A stretch of DNA of 64,000 bases from Phanerodontia chrysosporium (GCA_001910725.1 MJGA01000003.1:682001-746000); one strand, 5' to 3'; positions 47,887 through 59,581 are shown, numbered from the stretch's first letter. The notes: a model not told the origin generated them from the letters alone. Program-made: numbers and translations.

Positions 47887-48636
47887 TATGCGCTATACTC
47901 TTACTATAATGTTGCAAAGCGGGCTAATGACACGACGAGTAATCACGATAAAGGGCGTGTGGCGTGGATTCAAGCGAACACGGAGAAAGTCTTTTTGTGT
48001 CCTATCGGGGTTGGACCGAGGAGATGAAATTGCCGGGCTCGCTCCAGCTTTGGATGCCGCTGTGCCTGCGTGGCGTGCGTGCATACCGGTGTCTTTTCCC
48101 TGCAATTGTACGGCGCGATGCGACCTCGGTGAGTACGGAGATGCTAGCTGACCTCTGCGTGTCCTGTACAGACGACGGCTGGCAGCACTGTCTGGGGGGC
48201 TTGGTCGCCGGCCGGCGAGCTGGCGGACAACGGGTCCGCGGAGAGGACGTGCGGCGGTTTTGCGGGGAAGGCGAAGAACTCCACCGCGTGTCCCGCTGGC
48301 CGAGGATGGCAGTCCACCTCCCAGTCCGGCACCGTGCTGCCCAAATCGGGACGTGTCGTTTGACGTGTGCTGGGGTCGCTCGCCTTCCAGGCATTTCCTG
48401 CGGCCGTTTCGACACCTTTAAAAATGCGCTCCACCAAATCCGAGCTCGAATCGACGGGGCTCGCCGTTCGTCTTCTTCTCCTCTTCTCCGCTCGTGCGAG
48501 AAACCCCCCGTCGCTCGTCTTGCCTCAACCACCACCTCCCTCTCTCCCTCCCTCCACCTCGTCCGACGGCGACGACCACCTCTTCTCCTTTAACCTTCCG
48601 TTGTAGCCGACGCGCGCGTCGCCGACAGTATTCAAC
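47887..48636. other. Intergenic with CT-rich promoter tract
   Basis: No gene recognised in these 750 bases. From about 48470 to 48600 the plus strand is strongly pyrimidine-rich (CTTCTTCTCCTCTTCTCC and CCTCCCTCTCTCCCTCCCTC), a common feature of fungal promoters and transcription start regions. It probably drives the downstream gene. Confidence 0.45.
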
Positions 48637-50441
48637 ATGCCCGACACCCTAGAAGAGTCGCGGCATTTCATCTTCGTGTATGTTCGTCTTTCTAGCCCGA
48701 GTCTTTGCACACGCTGAACCCCCGCCCACAGGACGCAAGTGCATTTTTGCGGTGAGTGTTCTCGATGTCGTCGCGAAAGTTAAGCTCACGGGCTCGTGTG
48801 GAAACCGCAAGCCATGTGTGAGTTCGCCGCACCGTCACTCTGCCAGGCGCGTACTGACTCTCCGTAGACGCCGTTGTCGTCTGGGACTGGGCGCTGAGTT
48901 TGCCAAGGGAGTGGCGCTTTGTACGTCTGCAGTCATTTTCGTCGAGAACGCGACGCCTGACAGTGCACGCAGGTATGGAAAACTCGTTGGACGCCGGTAA
49001 AGGTTGCGTACCTGTTCTGTCGGTGGGTGGTCGAGATTAAAAACCGATATCTCGCGGTCACTCATACCCGGACTGCAGCTATTGGGTCATTGTCGTCGTC
49101 CCGTACCTCCTTTGGGCGTTCTGCACCGATCACAGTCAGGCGGAATGCGAGCGTGTGTTCAGGGTATGCCCCACCTCTTACAGAGCAATTCTTCCATGCT
49201 AATCGAATATTAGATACCCGTCGCCCTCGCGATATGGAATCAAGTCAGCGCCGAGGTCATCCTGCTCATCCGCACCTATGCCTTCTTCAACAGGAACAAC
49301 TATGTTCTTGCCCTCTTGGTCTCCGCTCTAGCCGGCGTGGTGGCATATCAACTTTACGTGGATACCTCGCAGATGCTCCGTTAGCTTCTTTCTTCTGCTG
49401 CTTAACTTCCGTTTAACTAATTCCTACGTGCAGTGCTACCTTTTGTGACGCCTCCTTACGTGAGTTGTCCGGTTTTAGACCTCGCATACAACTAACTGTG
49501 GTCACCCAGACCACTGGACCTTGTTTTCCGATGTCTAAGCCGCATTCGGCCCACCTACTAGGTATCTGTTACCTTTCAAGTACCTGTGTTTTGTGTGCTA
49601 ACTGCATTGCGCACTAGGATTCTTCGTACGTGTCTGCATCGCGATAGCGACGACTGTCACTCACTCCAGACTAGATTGCCCCGCTTCTGTACGACACGAT
49701 GGTCACAGCGATGACGGTTCTGAAGGCCGTCACGATCCGCCGTCGTAGTGGTGCCGCAAGCAGTCGGCTTATTCAGACGTTCTTGCGCGAGGGTAAGCAT
49801 ACGGTTGTTCATGTATAGTCGTTGCTAATTGCGCGGGGTATAGGTGTATTTTACTATATCCTGATCTCCATCGCGAACCTTGTGAGTACGGAGGAAAATG
49901 GTTCATTATTGACATGCTGAATAGCCGCAGATCAACGGGATATTCTACCTTCAGTGAGTAGCGACTTGCGTTCATCTGCTCTTGGTACTGAACACCATCG
50001 CGTAGGCCGCGCCAGTCGATCTCTGCTATCTGCATCCCGCTGAGCGTCATGCTTTCTCCCGTCCTCGCTTGCCGCCTCATTTTGGATCTTCGCGAACGTG
50101 GCTCGGAAACTGTCGCGCAGTCAACTGGGACGATGGCTTTCACAGCGGGTCCTACAGCTTCTCAGAAGTCAAGCCCTGAATCACCGTTTTCTGGATTTGG
50201 CTTCGGAGGCATGCGTAGCTCTAACTCTCGAGTCATCATGCGGCCGCAGGGTGTCGTCCTGAGCACCATGGGGAGCATCCCTGCAGAAGGGATGGCTAGC
50301 GCTAGCGGGTTGGAGCTCGACAACTTGGAGGATCTCGAAGTCGCAAAGAATAGTGACCTCGAGAGCGCCTTCCACGAAGATGACCACCTGAGAAGTGCGA
50401 TCACAGGAATCAGGATCGACGTGGAGAAGACAACAATGTAG
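48637..50441 (+). CDS. DUF6533-domain multi-pass membrane protein
   Basis: This belongs to a basidiomycete-expanded family with an N-terminal DUF6533 segment and about seven hydrophobic helices, of unknown function; a receptor-like role is often suggested. Family features are VVVWDWALSLPREWRF and VWKTRWTPVKVAYLFCRYWV. Helices read VALAIWNQVSAEVILLIRTY, VLALLVSALAGVVAYQLYV and GVFYYILISIANLINGIFYL. A cytoplasmic Ser-rich, acidic tail ends RIDVEKTTM. About ten short introns with several small exons make the first and fourth fifths of the model uncertain. The ATG at 48637 begins MPDTLEESRHFIF. The frame is consistent elsewhere. Confidence 0.8.
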
Positions 50442-50812
50442 ACGGTAGGCACTTCTGCAATGGCGCGCAAATGTAGCTGACATGTTGTGTAGTACTGTTT
50501 ACGAACCAACATCCCCTCAACGGCATAACCTGTACCAGTACTGACAGGCCCGAGACAGGTCTCGCGCTCTGCACTGTTGGGTGTTCACGATACGTTTCGC
50601 TGTTGTCTCTCTAGTTTAAACCTGCATTTTAGTAGAGTCTTGTTCTTTTGTTTGTAACGCATGATATCGGTAGTAATAGCAATGTCACCATCTAGCTCAG
50701 GAAATGTTCGGAGACTTCGTGCTCTTTGGCGTCGCGAACTCACAAAACCCGCGCAATATAGCCAAACAAGCCCAACATGGTCCGTGCGCAGGGCGCCAAG
50801 CGCTCGAGACGG
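50442..50812. other. Spacer between the DUF6533 gene and U2 snRNA
   Basis: This 371-base gap holds the 3' UTR of the DUF6533 gene and the upstream promoter of U2. A long minus-strand open frame crossing this region and the RNA gene is not credible as a protein. Confidence 0.45.
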
Positions 50813-50820
50813 TATATAAT
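50813..50820 (+). promoter_or_regulatory. TATA box of the U2 snRNA gene
   Basis: TATATAAT ends 20 bases before the inferred U2 5' end at 50841, the spacing expected for a start-determining TATA element. Confidence 0.6.
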
Positions 50821-50840
50821 CCTGGCCCTGCCCGTTCGAA

Positions 50841-51026
50841 ATCCTTACCACTCTGGCCTTTTGGCTTAGATCAAGTGTAGTATCTGTTCTTAATAGTTTA
50901 ACCACTATTATGAGGGCACCGCCCTCATTATTGGTTATCAAATTTTTGCCGCCCTTGTCCCCCGAGCTCTGCTTGCAACCGGGGGCGTGATGACCTTGCC
51001 ACTGCAGTACCGGCTTGCGCGATACC
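50841..51026 (+). ncRNA. U2: U2 spliceosomal snRNA
   Basis: U2 pairs with the intron branch site in the spliceosome. The 5' domain contains the near-invariant stem-loop I (GGCCTTTTGGC) and TTAGATCAAGTGTAGTATCT, with the branch-recognition GTAGTA at 50877-50882. Stem IIa forms between AATAGT (50892-50897) and ACTATT (50904-50909). The competing IIc pairing is TAACCA (50899-50904) with TGGTTA (50932-50937). Stem IIb is TGAGGGC/GCCCTCA (50911-50927). The Sm site AATTTTTG is at 50941-50948. Stem III pairs CCCCCG (50959-50964) with CGGGGG (50980-50985), and the stem IV loop ACTGCAGTACC at 51001-51011 matches the U2B''-binding loop. The 3' end is approximate, before a T6 run. Length about 186 nt, normal for U2. 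Confidence 0.95.
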
Positions 51027-51500
51027 TTTTTTGGGTCTCTTCCTCTCTTTCTTTTTGTCTTGTTTTCTGGTGACCTCCAATTGGAGGATTGTCTGGGCAG
51101 GGCAAATGGATTGGGACTGGTTGTGGTTTTGGCTGTTGAGACTTTGAGACTTTGTGGCGCTGAACGCCTTGCGAAGGGATGGATAATCTCATTGTTCAAG
51201 GCCTTTGTATCTGCACACTTGTTGGCATATCATAGATCATATGTAGATAAGCACCGCTCGTACAGTTTGTTGACTGTGGCCACTGTACAGCATAGATCAA
51301 AGTCTGACCATCATGGGCAAAGGGCTGATGAAGTGCCCCATACCCCAGATCATTGTACAGAACCTCAAGGAACGCGACAAGCTGTCTGTCGCGTAGGGAC
51401 ATGGTATTGCATAGTGTGCATGTTAGAGTATACGAAGACATCAAAGTACAGTACCGAGAGTAGAAATACATGGTTGAACACAATACATCCGAGGAACATT
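51027..51500. other. Convergent 3' flanks of U2 and histone H4
   Basis: This holds the U2 3' processing region and the H4 3' UTR. The T-rich and mixed sequence shows no gene. No animal-type histone stem-loop is evident, which is normal for fungi. Confidence 0.4.
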
Positions 51501-51976
<476 letters not shown>

Positions 51977-52278
51977 GATTTACTAGTGTTGTTGTGGTTG
52001 GGTGGTGGTGGAGTGTGCTAATGTGCTTCGGCGAGCGAAAGTACTCGAGCGAAGGTGTCCGAGAGGGAGAAGATGGTGGTTGCGAATGAAGAGTCGTCGA
52101 GGCCTCTCGCGTCAATATAACAGTCAACGGACGCGTGTGGTCCTGTTTGTCCCAATAAACGCTGGTCATGTGACACGCGGTAGCGCATCTGGTGATAGGC
52201 GCCTACATTGGGCAGAGGTGTCCTGTCCCGGTCCGTTCACTGTCGACGACTTCTCCTCAGCTTGTACATTACTTAGCC
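51977..52278. promoter_or_regulatory. Shared promoter region H4 / thioredoxin
   Basis: This 302-base divergent gap contains, on the minus strand, TTATATTG at 52114-52121, a possible TATA element for H4. A GTCATGTGAC palindrome-like site lies near 52165. Regulatory roles are inferred from position. Confidence 0.4.
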
Positions 52279-52930
52279 ATGTCAATCACACACATTACCT
52301 CGCTAGCGCAGCTGAACGGTATACTGTCTAAGGACAAGAACAAGCTCTCTGTCATCGACTTTCATGCAACATGGTGCGCAGGGCGTGAGTCGCATGTAGC
52401 AGTGTGTCCAGGCTGATGCATCCGTCGCAGGTGTGGGCCATGCCACATGATTGCTCCGACCTTTGAGGCTCTTGCCAAGCAGTACCCGAATGTTAATTTC
52501 CTGAAGTGCGACGTGGATGCCGCAAGGGATGTTGCCGGGCAGTACAAGGTTGCCGCAATGTGCGTACTCGCGTGTTATGCGTTGCCCTCGGTCGTTCGCT
52601 CAATGGCAGTCTGCAGGCCGACGTTCATTTTCCTCAAGGAAGTACACAGGTAGACCAGGTCCGAGGGGCAAACAAAGCGTACGTGCGGCGTTCGCTCTTG
52701 TACCGCGCGACACTCATGGGAATAGCGCGCTGGAGGCTACTGTCCGCAAGCATGCATCAGGCTCGTCCTCCACTTCCGCGTTCACAGGCAAGGGCCAGAC
52801 TCTTGGTGGCTCCTCAGCTCCGTCCACCCTTGAACTGCCCGGCGTCGGCTGGTTCAGCAACCTCGATCCTCAGGCGAAGGTCTTGCTTGGCTTGCTTGGT
52901 GCTTACTTTGTCTTCTGGATGCTTAGCTAA
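52279..52930 (+). CDS. Thioredoxin with C-terminal membrane anchor
   Basis: The protein is a thioredoxin-fold oxidoreductase. It starts MSITHITSLAQLNGILSKDK. The active-site exon junction restores TWCGPCHMIAP (intron donor GTGCGC inside the TGG codon, acceptor before TGTGGG). Then come ANFLKC-type strands (NVNFLKCDVDAARDVAGQY), the cis-Pro segment AAMPTFIFLK, and QVRGANKAALEATVRKHASG. A Ser/Gly linker leads to one hydrophobic C-terminal helix (AKVLLGLLGAYFVFWML), so the protein is probably tail-anchored with the thioredoxin domain facing the cytosol. The frame needs one extra base near 52636-52641 (AAGGAAG to AAGGGAAG); without it the product would stop right after FIFLK. Confidence 0.92.
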
Positions 52931-53248
52931 ATGTTGGAATACCCCATGTCTAGACTTGTACCTGTATATTACTATTGTACCGCTCTGTTGCTGTTTGCCA
53001 CGAAAATGCATGCGGCCCTGGCGTGGAAGCAGACACCCTCGAAGCGATGACGGCCTGTGGGCGCTTTTTCAACCTCTGCGATCATGTGCTTGAGCGCGTT
53101 CATTGTCCGCCGAACTTGCCCTCCACGTCCATCAACCTCCCGTCTACGACCTGTTCATGCCCCTCCTCAACGAACACCTGTGCTTTTAACGACATCAAAC
53201 GTCTAGATTCTTCTGACACGGTGCTCGTTTGCTTGACTGCAAACCGTC
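52931..53248. other. Intergenic between thioredoxin and POM152
   Basis: This holds the 3' flank of the thioredoxin gene and the POM152 promoter. Nothing else is recognised. Confidence 0.45.
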
Positions 53249-56200
53249 ATGTCGAAAGCACCAACCACGCCGCATCCGCCGCCACGGATAGCTGAAAAGT
53301 ACATCGACATTCCTGCGCAAAGACTCTACGCGTTGAGTATTGGAGCTCTTCTACAGGTATGTAGGGCCAGTCTGGACGCTTTCCAAGTCGCGTTCATATA
53401 GTCGCTGCAGACGCGACGGTGCTGGTTTCGCGGACGTGTACTGACCAGTTGCTTCGCATAGGCTATCAAAATTTTCGACTTCTTTCGCTATCTATTCAGC
53501 GAGGGTCAGCAAGCAAGATATACCTTCAAGTGGTTAATATGGGACTTCATTTATTGCTCAACTCTGTCCTCATTGCGGATACCAAGACTCAACTACGCGA
53601 AGTCTGTGGTCTTGCTCCAAATTGCGATACTCTGGTTACTCGATGGCTTCCTTTTTGGCGGTATTCATGTGAATCTTGGTGTGGGAGATATCCAGGCTGT
53701 TATGCCGCAGATATTTACAGGCGGTGAGTGGCACTACGTTCCAAACGAATGCGTATTTTTATGTTCATACTGCTTGACGTGTAGGCCACCAAGGAGAAGT
53801 TGCCTCAACCGCCCCCCTATTCAGTTTGTCTGAAGTGCTTCCCGCTTTGGGGCTAGGAAGTCTTGTCGGCACCGGAGGGCGCGACTCGCACCTGCTTGGC
53901 CAACATACCGTCCGCATGTCCCCGATCAGTACCGCGAAGCTCAATCCCTACGGGCAGACCTTCTGTCTTATTCCGGGTCAAAGCATTCTCGTTCCCGTCC
54001 TCCTCAACAACACGAATCCTGTGAACCTCAAGTACACGCTCACGCCCCTAGGTTACGTCGAGGACGCGTCCGGAGAGCAGGAGAAGACCAAGAGTGCTGT
54101 CAGCAAGGTTGAGAAGTTCGAGTTGAGTTCCAAAGACCTGAAGGCTATCGAGCACTCCCGACAAGAGTCGTTGCAGCTTGCGCGTTCTGCGGCTTCTGCA
54201 AAGCGTGATGCCGATGAAGAATACGACGAGTACGATGACGACGACGACGAAGAGTACACGCCTACCCACGGTTCTCCGGCTCTCCAAAAGAGTCAGTCCC
54301 TGGTCCACATCCGCGTCACGAAACCTGGTGCTCTACGGTTAGAAGATGTTCTTGACGCGTCTGGCGTCGAGGCTCGTCTGATTTACCCTACCGACATCCC
54401 CATCGTTCCGTGTCCTACTGCTGCGTTCGCGGAACAAAACGTCATCCAGCACGGCGACAATATGCGCTGCGCGTCTCCTGGACTGAAGAGCGGTGCAGGA
54501 GAGGAGCTGGAGCTCAAGATTGACGTCTACGGTGTTCCTCCGCTCAGCTTGAAGTGGCATCGTGAGATCAATGGGAAGTTCGAGCCCTTCATGGTCGAGG
54601 GCATCGAAGGGGAGGATTTCCATACTCATCGCTCCAACGGCGACAAATGGCGACTTGCCGGTTCAGGGCGCAGGGCACCACAGCAACTAAGTGTTCCGCT
54701 CACAGTCAACCTCGACTCCCTTGGCCGGCATTCATACGTCCTGGAGTCCGTCTCTGACGCGTTAGGCAATGTCATGCATGCAGGTGCCCATGTCGGTCCC
54801 ACGGGCGTACCCCATCGCAATCTCACAACCCGCTCTATTGACGTCCTCCGCCGACCCAGCGTGTCATTCAAGCACTGCGGTGTTGGCCAACCTGCTTCGC
54901 TTCTCATCGGCTCGGAGACGTCACTGACGCTTGCTATGAAGGATTCTGACGCGCTGGACGCACCTTGGGACGTAGACGTGAATTTCAAGCCCCTCGCGGA
55001 TGAGGATGTCTCTAAGTCGTACAAGAAGCTGAAGCCATGGACCAAGACAATCACCTCTCCTGGCGGGCGCAAGGAGTTCAGCCTGCAGGCTAGCGCACCT
55101 GGAGAGTACTCTATCACAAACGTGAAGGGCAAGTACTGCGAGGGTGATGTCCTGAGCCCTGACACTTGCAAAGTCGTCGAGCGGCCAGTCCCCACAGCCG
55201 AAATTGAATGGAAGAAAATCCACGAATGGTTAGTTTCAATCTTGCCTGTGACCACGTTCAGTATACTCATAACTCCGCAGCTCTGGAGACACTGGAGTGT
55301 CAGCATCGCTTGTTCTACACGGTACCCCGCCCTTCCAGGTTTACTACACTCAGCGGAAGGACAAGGCCACGTTAAGGAGGAATCAAGGACCTTCTCATCT
55401 TCCCGCGGCGAGCTTACTATCCAGCCCGAGGAAAGCGGACACTACACCTTTACGTTCACGCATCTCAGCGACCAGAACTATAGGAAGGTCGAACTCAAAG
55501 GCCCTAGCATCGACCAGATTGTGCACCCGCCCGCGTCAGCGGACTTCGCACACAACGTTGCTGGCATGCGCGGTCGCAAGAAGATCAGCAGCTGCTCCGG
55601 CAGTGTCGTCGATGTGGATGTTGACCTCAAAGTAAGCTCGCTCCTTATTGTCTGACTGTAGTTCCGTAGGCTTATTTTCCGTTTCTCTCTCTAGGGTACC
55701 GGTCCATGGAACCTGGATGTACAAGTAGTGGGACCCAAGGGCTCAGAGATCATCCATGTGCCCAAGATTACAACCTCGCGGAAGAGGATTCAGGTCCCAA
55801 TTCCGCCTGTCATCGACAGAGATGGCGGTACCTTCGAAATCGACCTTGGTAAGGTTACCTTTGTTCATAGCGATGGCGTATACTGACCGACTCCAACAGC
55901 GAGCGTCGAGGATGCGTACGGATGCAAGCGATCCATCTCGGTTCCTGGAGTTGTTGTCAACGTCCGCCGCGTGAAGGTTTGCACCCGTATATGTCTCGCC
56001 ATCATTAGACCTGTACTTACGGGCTCCCTAGCCTACGGCCAAATTCTACGGCCCTGGCAACAAGCGACAAGTCACAATCCTGGAGGGCGAGAAAGCCACC
56101 CTTCCGCTTCGCCTCACCGGCGATGGACCATGGCGTCTGAAGTATCGTCGTGCCGAGGCACCTCATCAAGTATTCACTGCCACTTTGTCTACGCCTAACG

Positions 56201-57799
56201 ACGAGCTACGCGTGACTGAAAAGGGACTCTACGAACTCCTCGAGGTCTGGGACTCGCAGTGCCCAGGAGAAATCAATGCAGATGCCGCCAACTACGCGGT
56301 TGACTGGGTGCCTCGACCGATCGCAAGGCTCTCTCCTGAAGTGCAAGCCACCTACGAGCCATACAATGGCTCGCACATCCTGCCGCCGGTCTGCCAAGGG
56401 ATTCCGGACCATGTGGATTTGGATCTAACCGGCAAGTAGATGAGAATTGCTCTACACATAGCACGCTGACAAGCACTATTCAGGACGCCCGCCATTCCAG
56501 ATTATGTATAACGTCGCAAGGGATGATGCAAGTGGTGGCACAAAGATCCTGGATCAGCCGACGTTCAGCAGCATCCAGCCAAGGACGCGCTTCCAGCTTC
56601 ACACTGACGAGGCTGCCCGCATTTACTACGAGGTCAAGCAGATCGGAGATGCGGCATACCCTCTGTCCAAGCACAAGGAGGCGATTATCCCGCGCTCTCA
56701 GCGCTTGGTCTTCGAGCAGCAAGTGCTCACACGTCCTTCCGCTCGTTTCAAAAATCAGAATCGCGTCACATACTGCATGGGTGACGCGCTGACGCCTCAC
56801 GATCTGCATAATGGAGATGGGTCGATCCAACTCTCCGGCACACCGCCGTTCCGTGTGCAGCTGTCGATCAAGAATCTCGCTGCCAGCGACATATACCATG
56901 AGACAGTGATCCTGGACGAGCCTACGTGGAAGTTGAACGTTCCCGCGTACACCTTCAAGTCCATCGGCCCGCACGTTGTTACGATCGAGTCTGTGCAAGA
57001 CGCCTCTGGATGCGCACAAGCCGCGCCAGATCCCATGTCTCGCAGCATTTGGCTGGATGTTGCGGAAACTGCAGCCATCGTTCCCTTCGACAGAAAGGAA
57101 CACTACTGCGTTGGTGACGTTTCGCGATTCCAGCTCGAGGGCACACCTCCATGGACCATCGGGTAAGTCGACACCACACCAGCTCGAGAGACCGAACTAA
57201 CCAATAAACAGATACAAGGTTAATGGCAAAGCGTACACGCAGGAGGCGAGGGTATCGCCGTTCTCGTTCATCCAGGAGCAGCCTGGCGAGTTCACTATCA
57301 CGTCCATTGCGCATCAACAAAAGATGTGCAAAACCGCAGTGACGGATTTGCGCTATCAGGTGCACCAGCTTCCCGCAGCGCAGGTTGGTCACGGCAAGCG
57401 CATCGTGCAAGACATTCACGAGGGTGCGTATTGCGTTCGACGGGTCGTCGTGCGATTGCAAACTCAACGATCTTGTGCAGGTGACCAAGCGGAGATCGTC
57501 TTTACGCTCATCGGAGAGCCTCCATTCACTTTCACCTACCAGCGTGCCGAGCTGACGAACAAGAAGGGTCAACAAGGCAAGATCCTCGAGACCCACACTG
57601 TCTCGGGCGTCACAACGAACGAGTATTCGATCTTCTCTGCTCTGGAGGGTACCTGGACGGTTACGTTTATCTCGGACAAGTACTGTCGCTATCCGCCCGC
57701 ACAGGATGGTACGCTAGAAAAATCAAGACGATGATTCTCGGGAGTACATGCAAAGCTTTGTGAATAGGCATTGTTGACTTTCGTAGTGTAGATATGTAG
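53249..57799 (+). CDS. POM152: Nuclear pore membrane protein POM152
   Basis: POM152 is a fungal pore-membrane nucleoporin whose luminal Ig-like repeats form a ring around the pore. The N-terminus MSKAPTTPHPPPRIAEKYID leads to hydrophobic segments (AIKIFDFFRYLF; FIYCSTLSSL; SVVLLQIAILWLLDGFLFG). The rest is a chain of beta-rich repeats with the recurring pattern C-xG-D...F-xL-xG-xPPF, for example MRCASPG, VYGVPPLSLKWHR, LVLHGTPPFQVYY, IQLSGTPPFRVQL, YCVGDVSRFQLEGTPPWTIG and LIGEPPFTFTYQRAEL. The last exon ends DGIVDFRSVDM-stop. One base is missing at 55361-55369 (AAGGCC to AAGGGCC joins KDK to GHVKEES). The intron starting at 56435 uses a GC donor. About 1260 residues, near the family norm. 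Confidence 0.93.
56435..56483 (+). other. GC-AG intron in POM152
   Basis: The coding frame requires DLTG to join RPPFQIMYNV. The only donor that works is G|GCAAGT, and the acceptor is CTATTCAG|GA. The available GT inside GCAAGT gives a frameshift and early stop. Confidence 0.75.
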
Positions 57800-58050
57800 C
57801 TTTAGTATATTGCATTAAACAATGTTTAACTCTCTCCGCCTTCAGGTGACTGCTCAGCATTATCTGGACGGTATCCATACATGAGAAGGATACTCATCAA
57901 TGCTTCATCTCCACGTTTCCTGCTTGGCTGATTAACTTCAGATGCGAGAGCGTAGCGGCGCATCGGACGGGGGCTTTTCGAGTTTATCGTCCTTCGACAG
58001 GTATTGCCCTATAATTACTACTCGAATATTTTACTTTACATGGGAGCGAT

Positions 58051-59345
58051 CTATACCTGGGCAGAGGAGATGTAGAACCACTTGGAAACTGGGAGCAGAC
58101 ATCAGCAAGTAGCCGCAGTCGATGTGAAATGGAACTTACTGGCAGGGTCGATGGGAGCAGGTGGCTTCCTGGAGTCGGGGGGAATGCTCTGGTACGCAGG
58201 GTCGCTCTTCGTGGTGTAACCAGGAGTGCCCTGGAGGGTGGTGTTGAGGCTGAAAGAGCATAAGCTTTGGCTCAAGATGAGGAATAATGTGCACATACAT
58301 CGAGAGATCGTAGGAGGCAGTCTTGGCCGGGCTCTCGCCGGAGACGAGCTTGCGCCATGCCTCGTGGCACTCGTGGATGATCTCGGTGGCGTACTTCTTG
58401 TTCTTCGCCTCACCAGAGAACGCGAACTGGTTCTCAGGCTTGCCATCGGGGATCTTGTAGATGCTGAGGGATCGCTCCAGTCAATACTAGAGCAAGAGCT
58501 GTGCCGCGGAGTGTAGACGCACCGGAACCACTCGTTCGTCGCACGAATGAGACCGGGGAGGTTGTTCTCGACGTCCTCAATGTCGTTCAGCTTGGACGCG
58601 AGGGGGTCGTTGACATCGACGACGATGACCTTCCAGTCGGTCTCGCCCTCGTCAAGGAGAGCCATGATACCGAGGACCTTGACCTGCTTGACCTGGCCGA
58701 CGTAGCCGACCTGCTCACCGATCTCGCAGACATCGAGGGGATCGTTGTCACCCTTGGCCTTGGTCTCGGGTGGGTAGCCTGCGGGTCCTCCCAGGTCTGC
58801 CAGAGTGAAGCGGTCAGAGAGTCGGAAAATAACGGAAAATAGCGGAGTGGGCCTACCTGGGGGAAGGCACCGTAGTTCCAGATGTAGCCGTGGTGGGGGA
58901 AGCAGTTGCGGACGTAGCGCAGACGGCCCTTCTTGATGTCCTGCTTGATGGGGTTGAAGGCCTCCTCCTTGGAGATCTCCATCTTAGCGTTGGTCCAGCG
59001 GGGAACCTCGACGATCATGTTGAGGATGCCATTGTTCTGGTCGGCGAAGAGCGGGATGTCGTGGAAGGGAGAGACGACGGTATGGTCGGAGGACCTCTCG
59101 ATGAAGACGCGGTGCTCTGCGTCGATGGATGAGCACGACCTCTTTCAGAGCATTGCCAGCAAATGAGGCTCACCGAGGGTGTTGGCAGCACCAACCTGGC
59201 GGGTGGTGTACTCTGCGAGGTGGTTCGTCAGTTCTTGTATCGTGTACGACGTGGAGGACGCGGACTCACGGTTGCTCATGATGGCAGATGCGTGGAGATG
59301 GCGGGACTGGAGAGAGAGGCGACGGAGGGCCGTTGAGAGACTCAT
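58051..59345 (-). CDS. IPP1: Inorganic pyrophosphatase, possibly dual-targeted
   Basis: This enzyme hydrolyses PPi to phosphate and drives biosynthesis forward. From the internal ATG (59277-59279) it reads [20 protein letters not shown], then [55 protein letters not shown], the metal-binding [12 protein letters not shown], and [19 protein letters not shown]-terminal to these come [18 protein letters not shown] and [14 protein letters not shown]. An in-frame upstream ATG at 59343-59345 adds [20 protein letters not shown], an Arg-rich, acid-free mitochondrial-type presequence. One base is missing at 58764-58773, where [10 protein letters not shown] becomes THPRPRPRV. All active-site Asp residues visible in the corrected frame are present. 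Confidence 0.93.
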
Positions 59346-59357
59346 TCGGTGTGACAG

Positions 59358-59364
59358 TTATAAA
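59358..59364 (-). promoter_or_regulatory. TATA-like box upstream of the pyrophosphatase
   Basis: The minus strand reads TTTATAA only 13 bases before the first ATG at 59345. A start 25-35 bases downstream of this element would fall after that ATG but before the second (59279), favouring the short cytosolic form. Confidence 0.45.
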
Positions 59365-59581
59365 GCGTTCAGCACCACTTCTTGACGCGATAATCACCCC
59401 CCGATCGGATAATCTATGGCTCGTAAACCGTTCATTCCGGTTGGCTTCACCTCTTTACTATCCGTCGTTCACCAGGGCGTGCCACGTCTAGACTCATCTC
59501 GCTAGCAACCCATCGTCATTCGCAAAAATGCCAAAGTGTCTACCGTACAACTTGCGCCCTCAGACGCGTCACCGACGCGTC

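Noticed and set aside
47964..48593. Open frames on both strands between ALG9 and the DUF6533 gene
   Set aside because: Low-complexity Arg/Pro/Ser peptides with no motif; the region is better explained as promoter with a CT tract.
50585..51199. Minus-strand open frame of about 200 codons
   Set aside because: It overlaps the U2 snRNA gene completely; its peptide is an antisense reading of conserved RNA.
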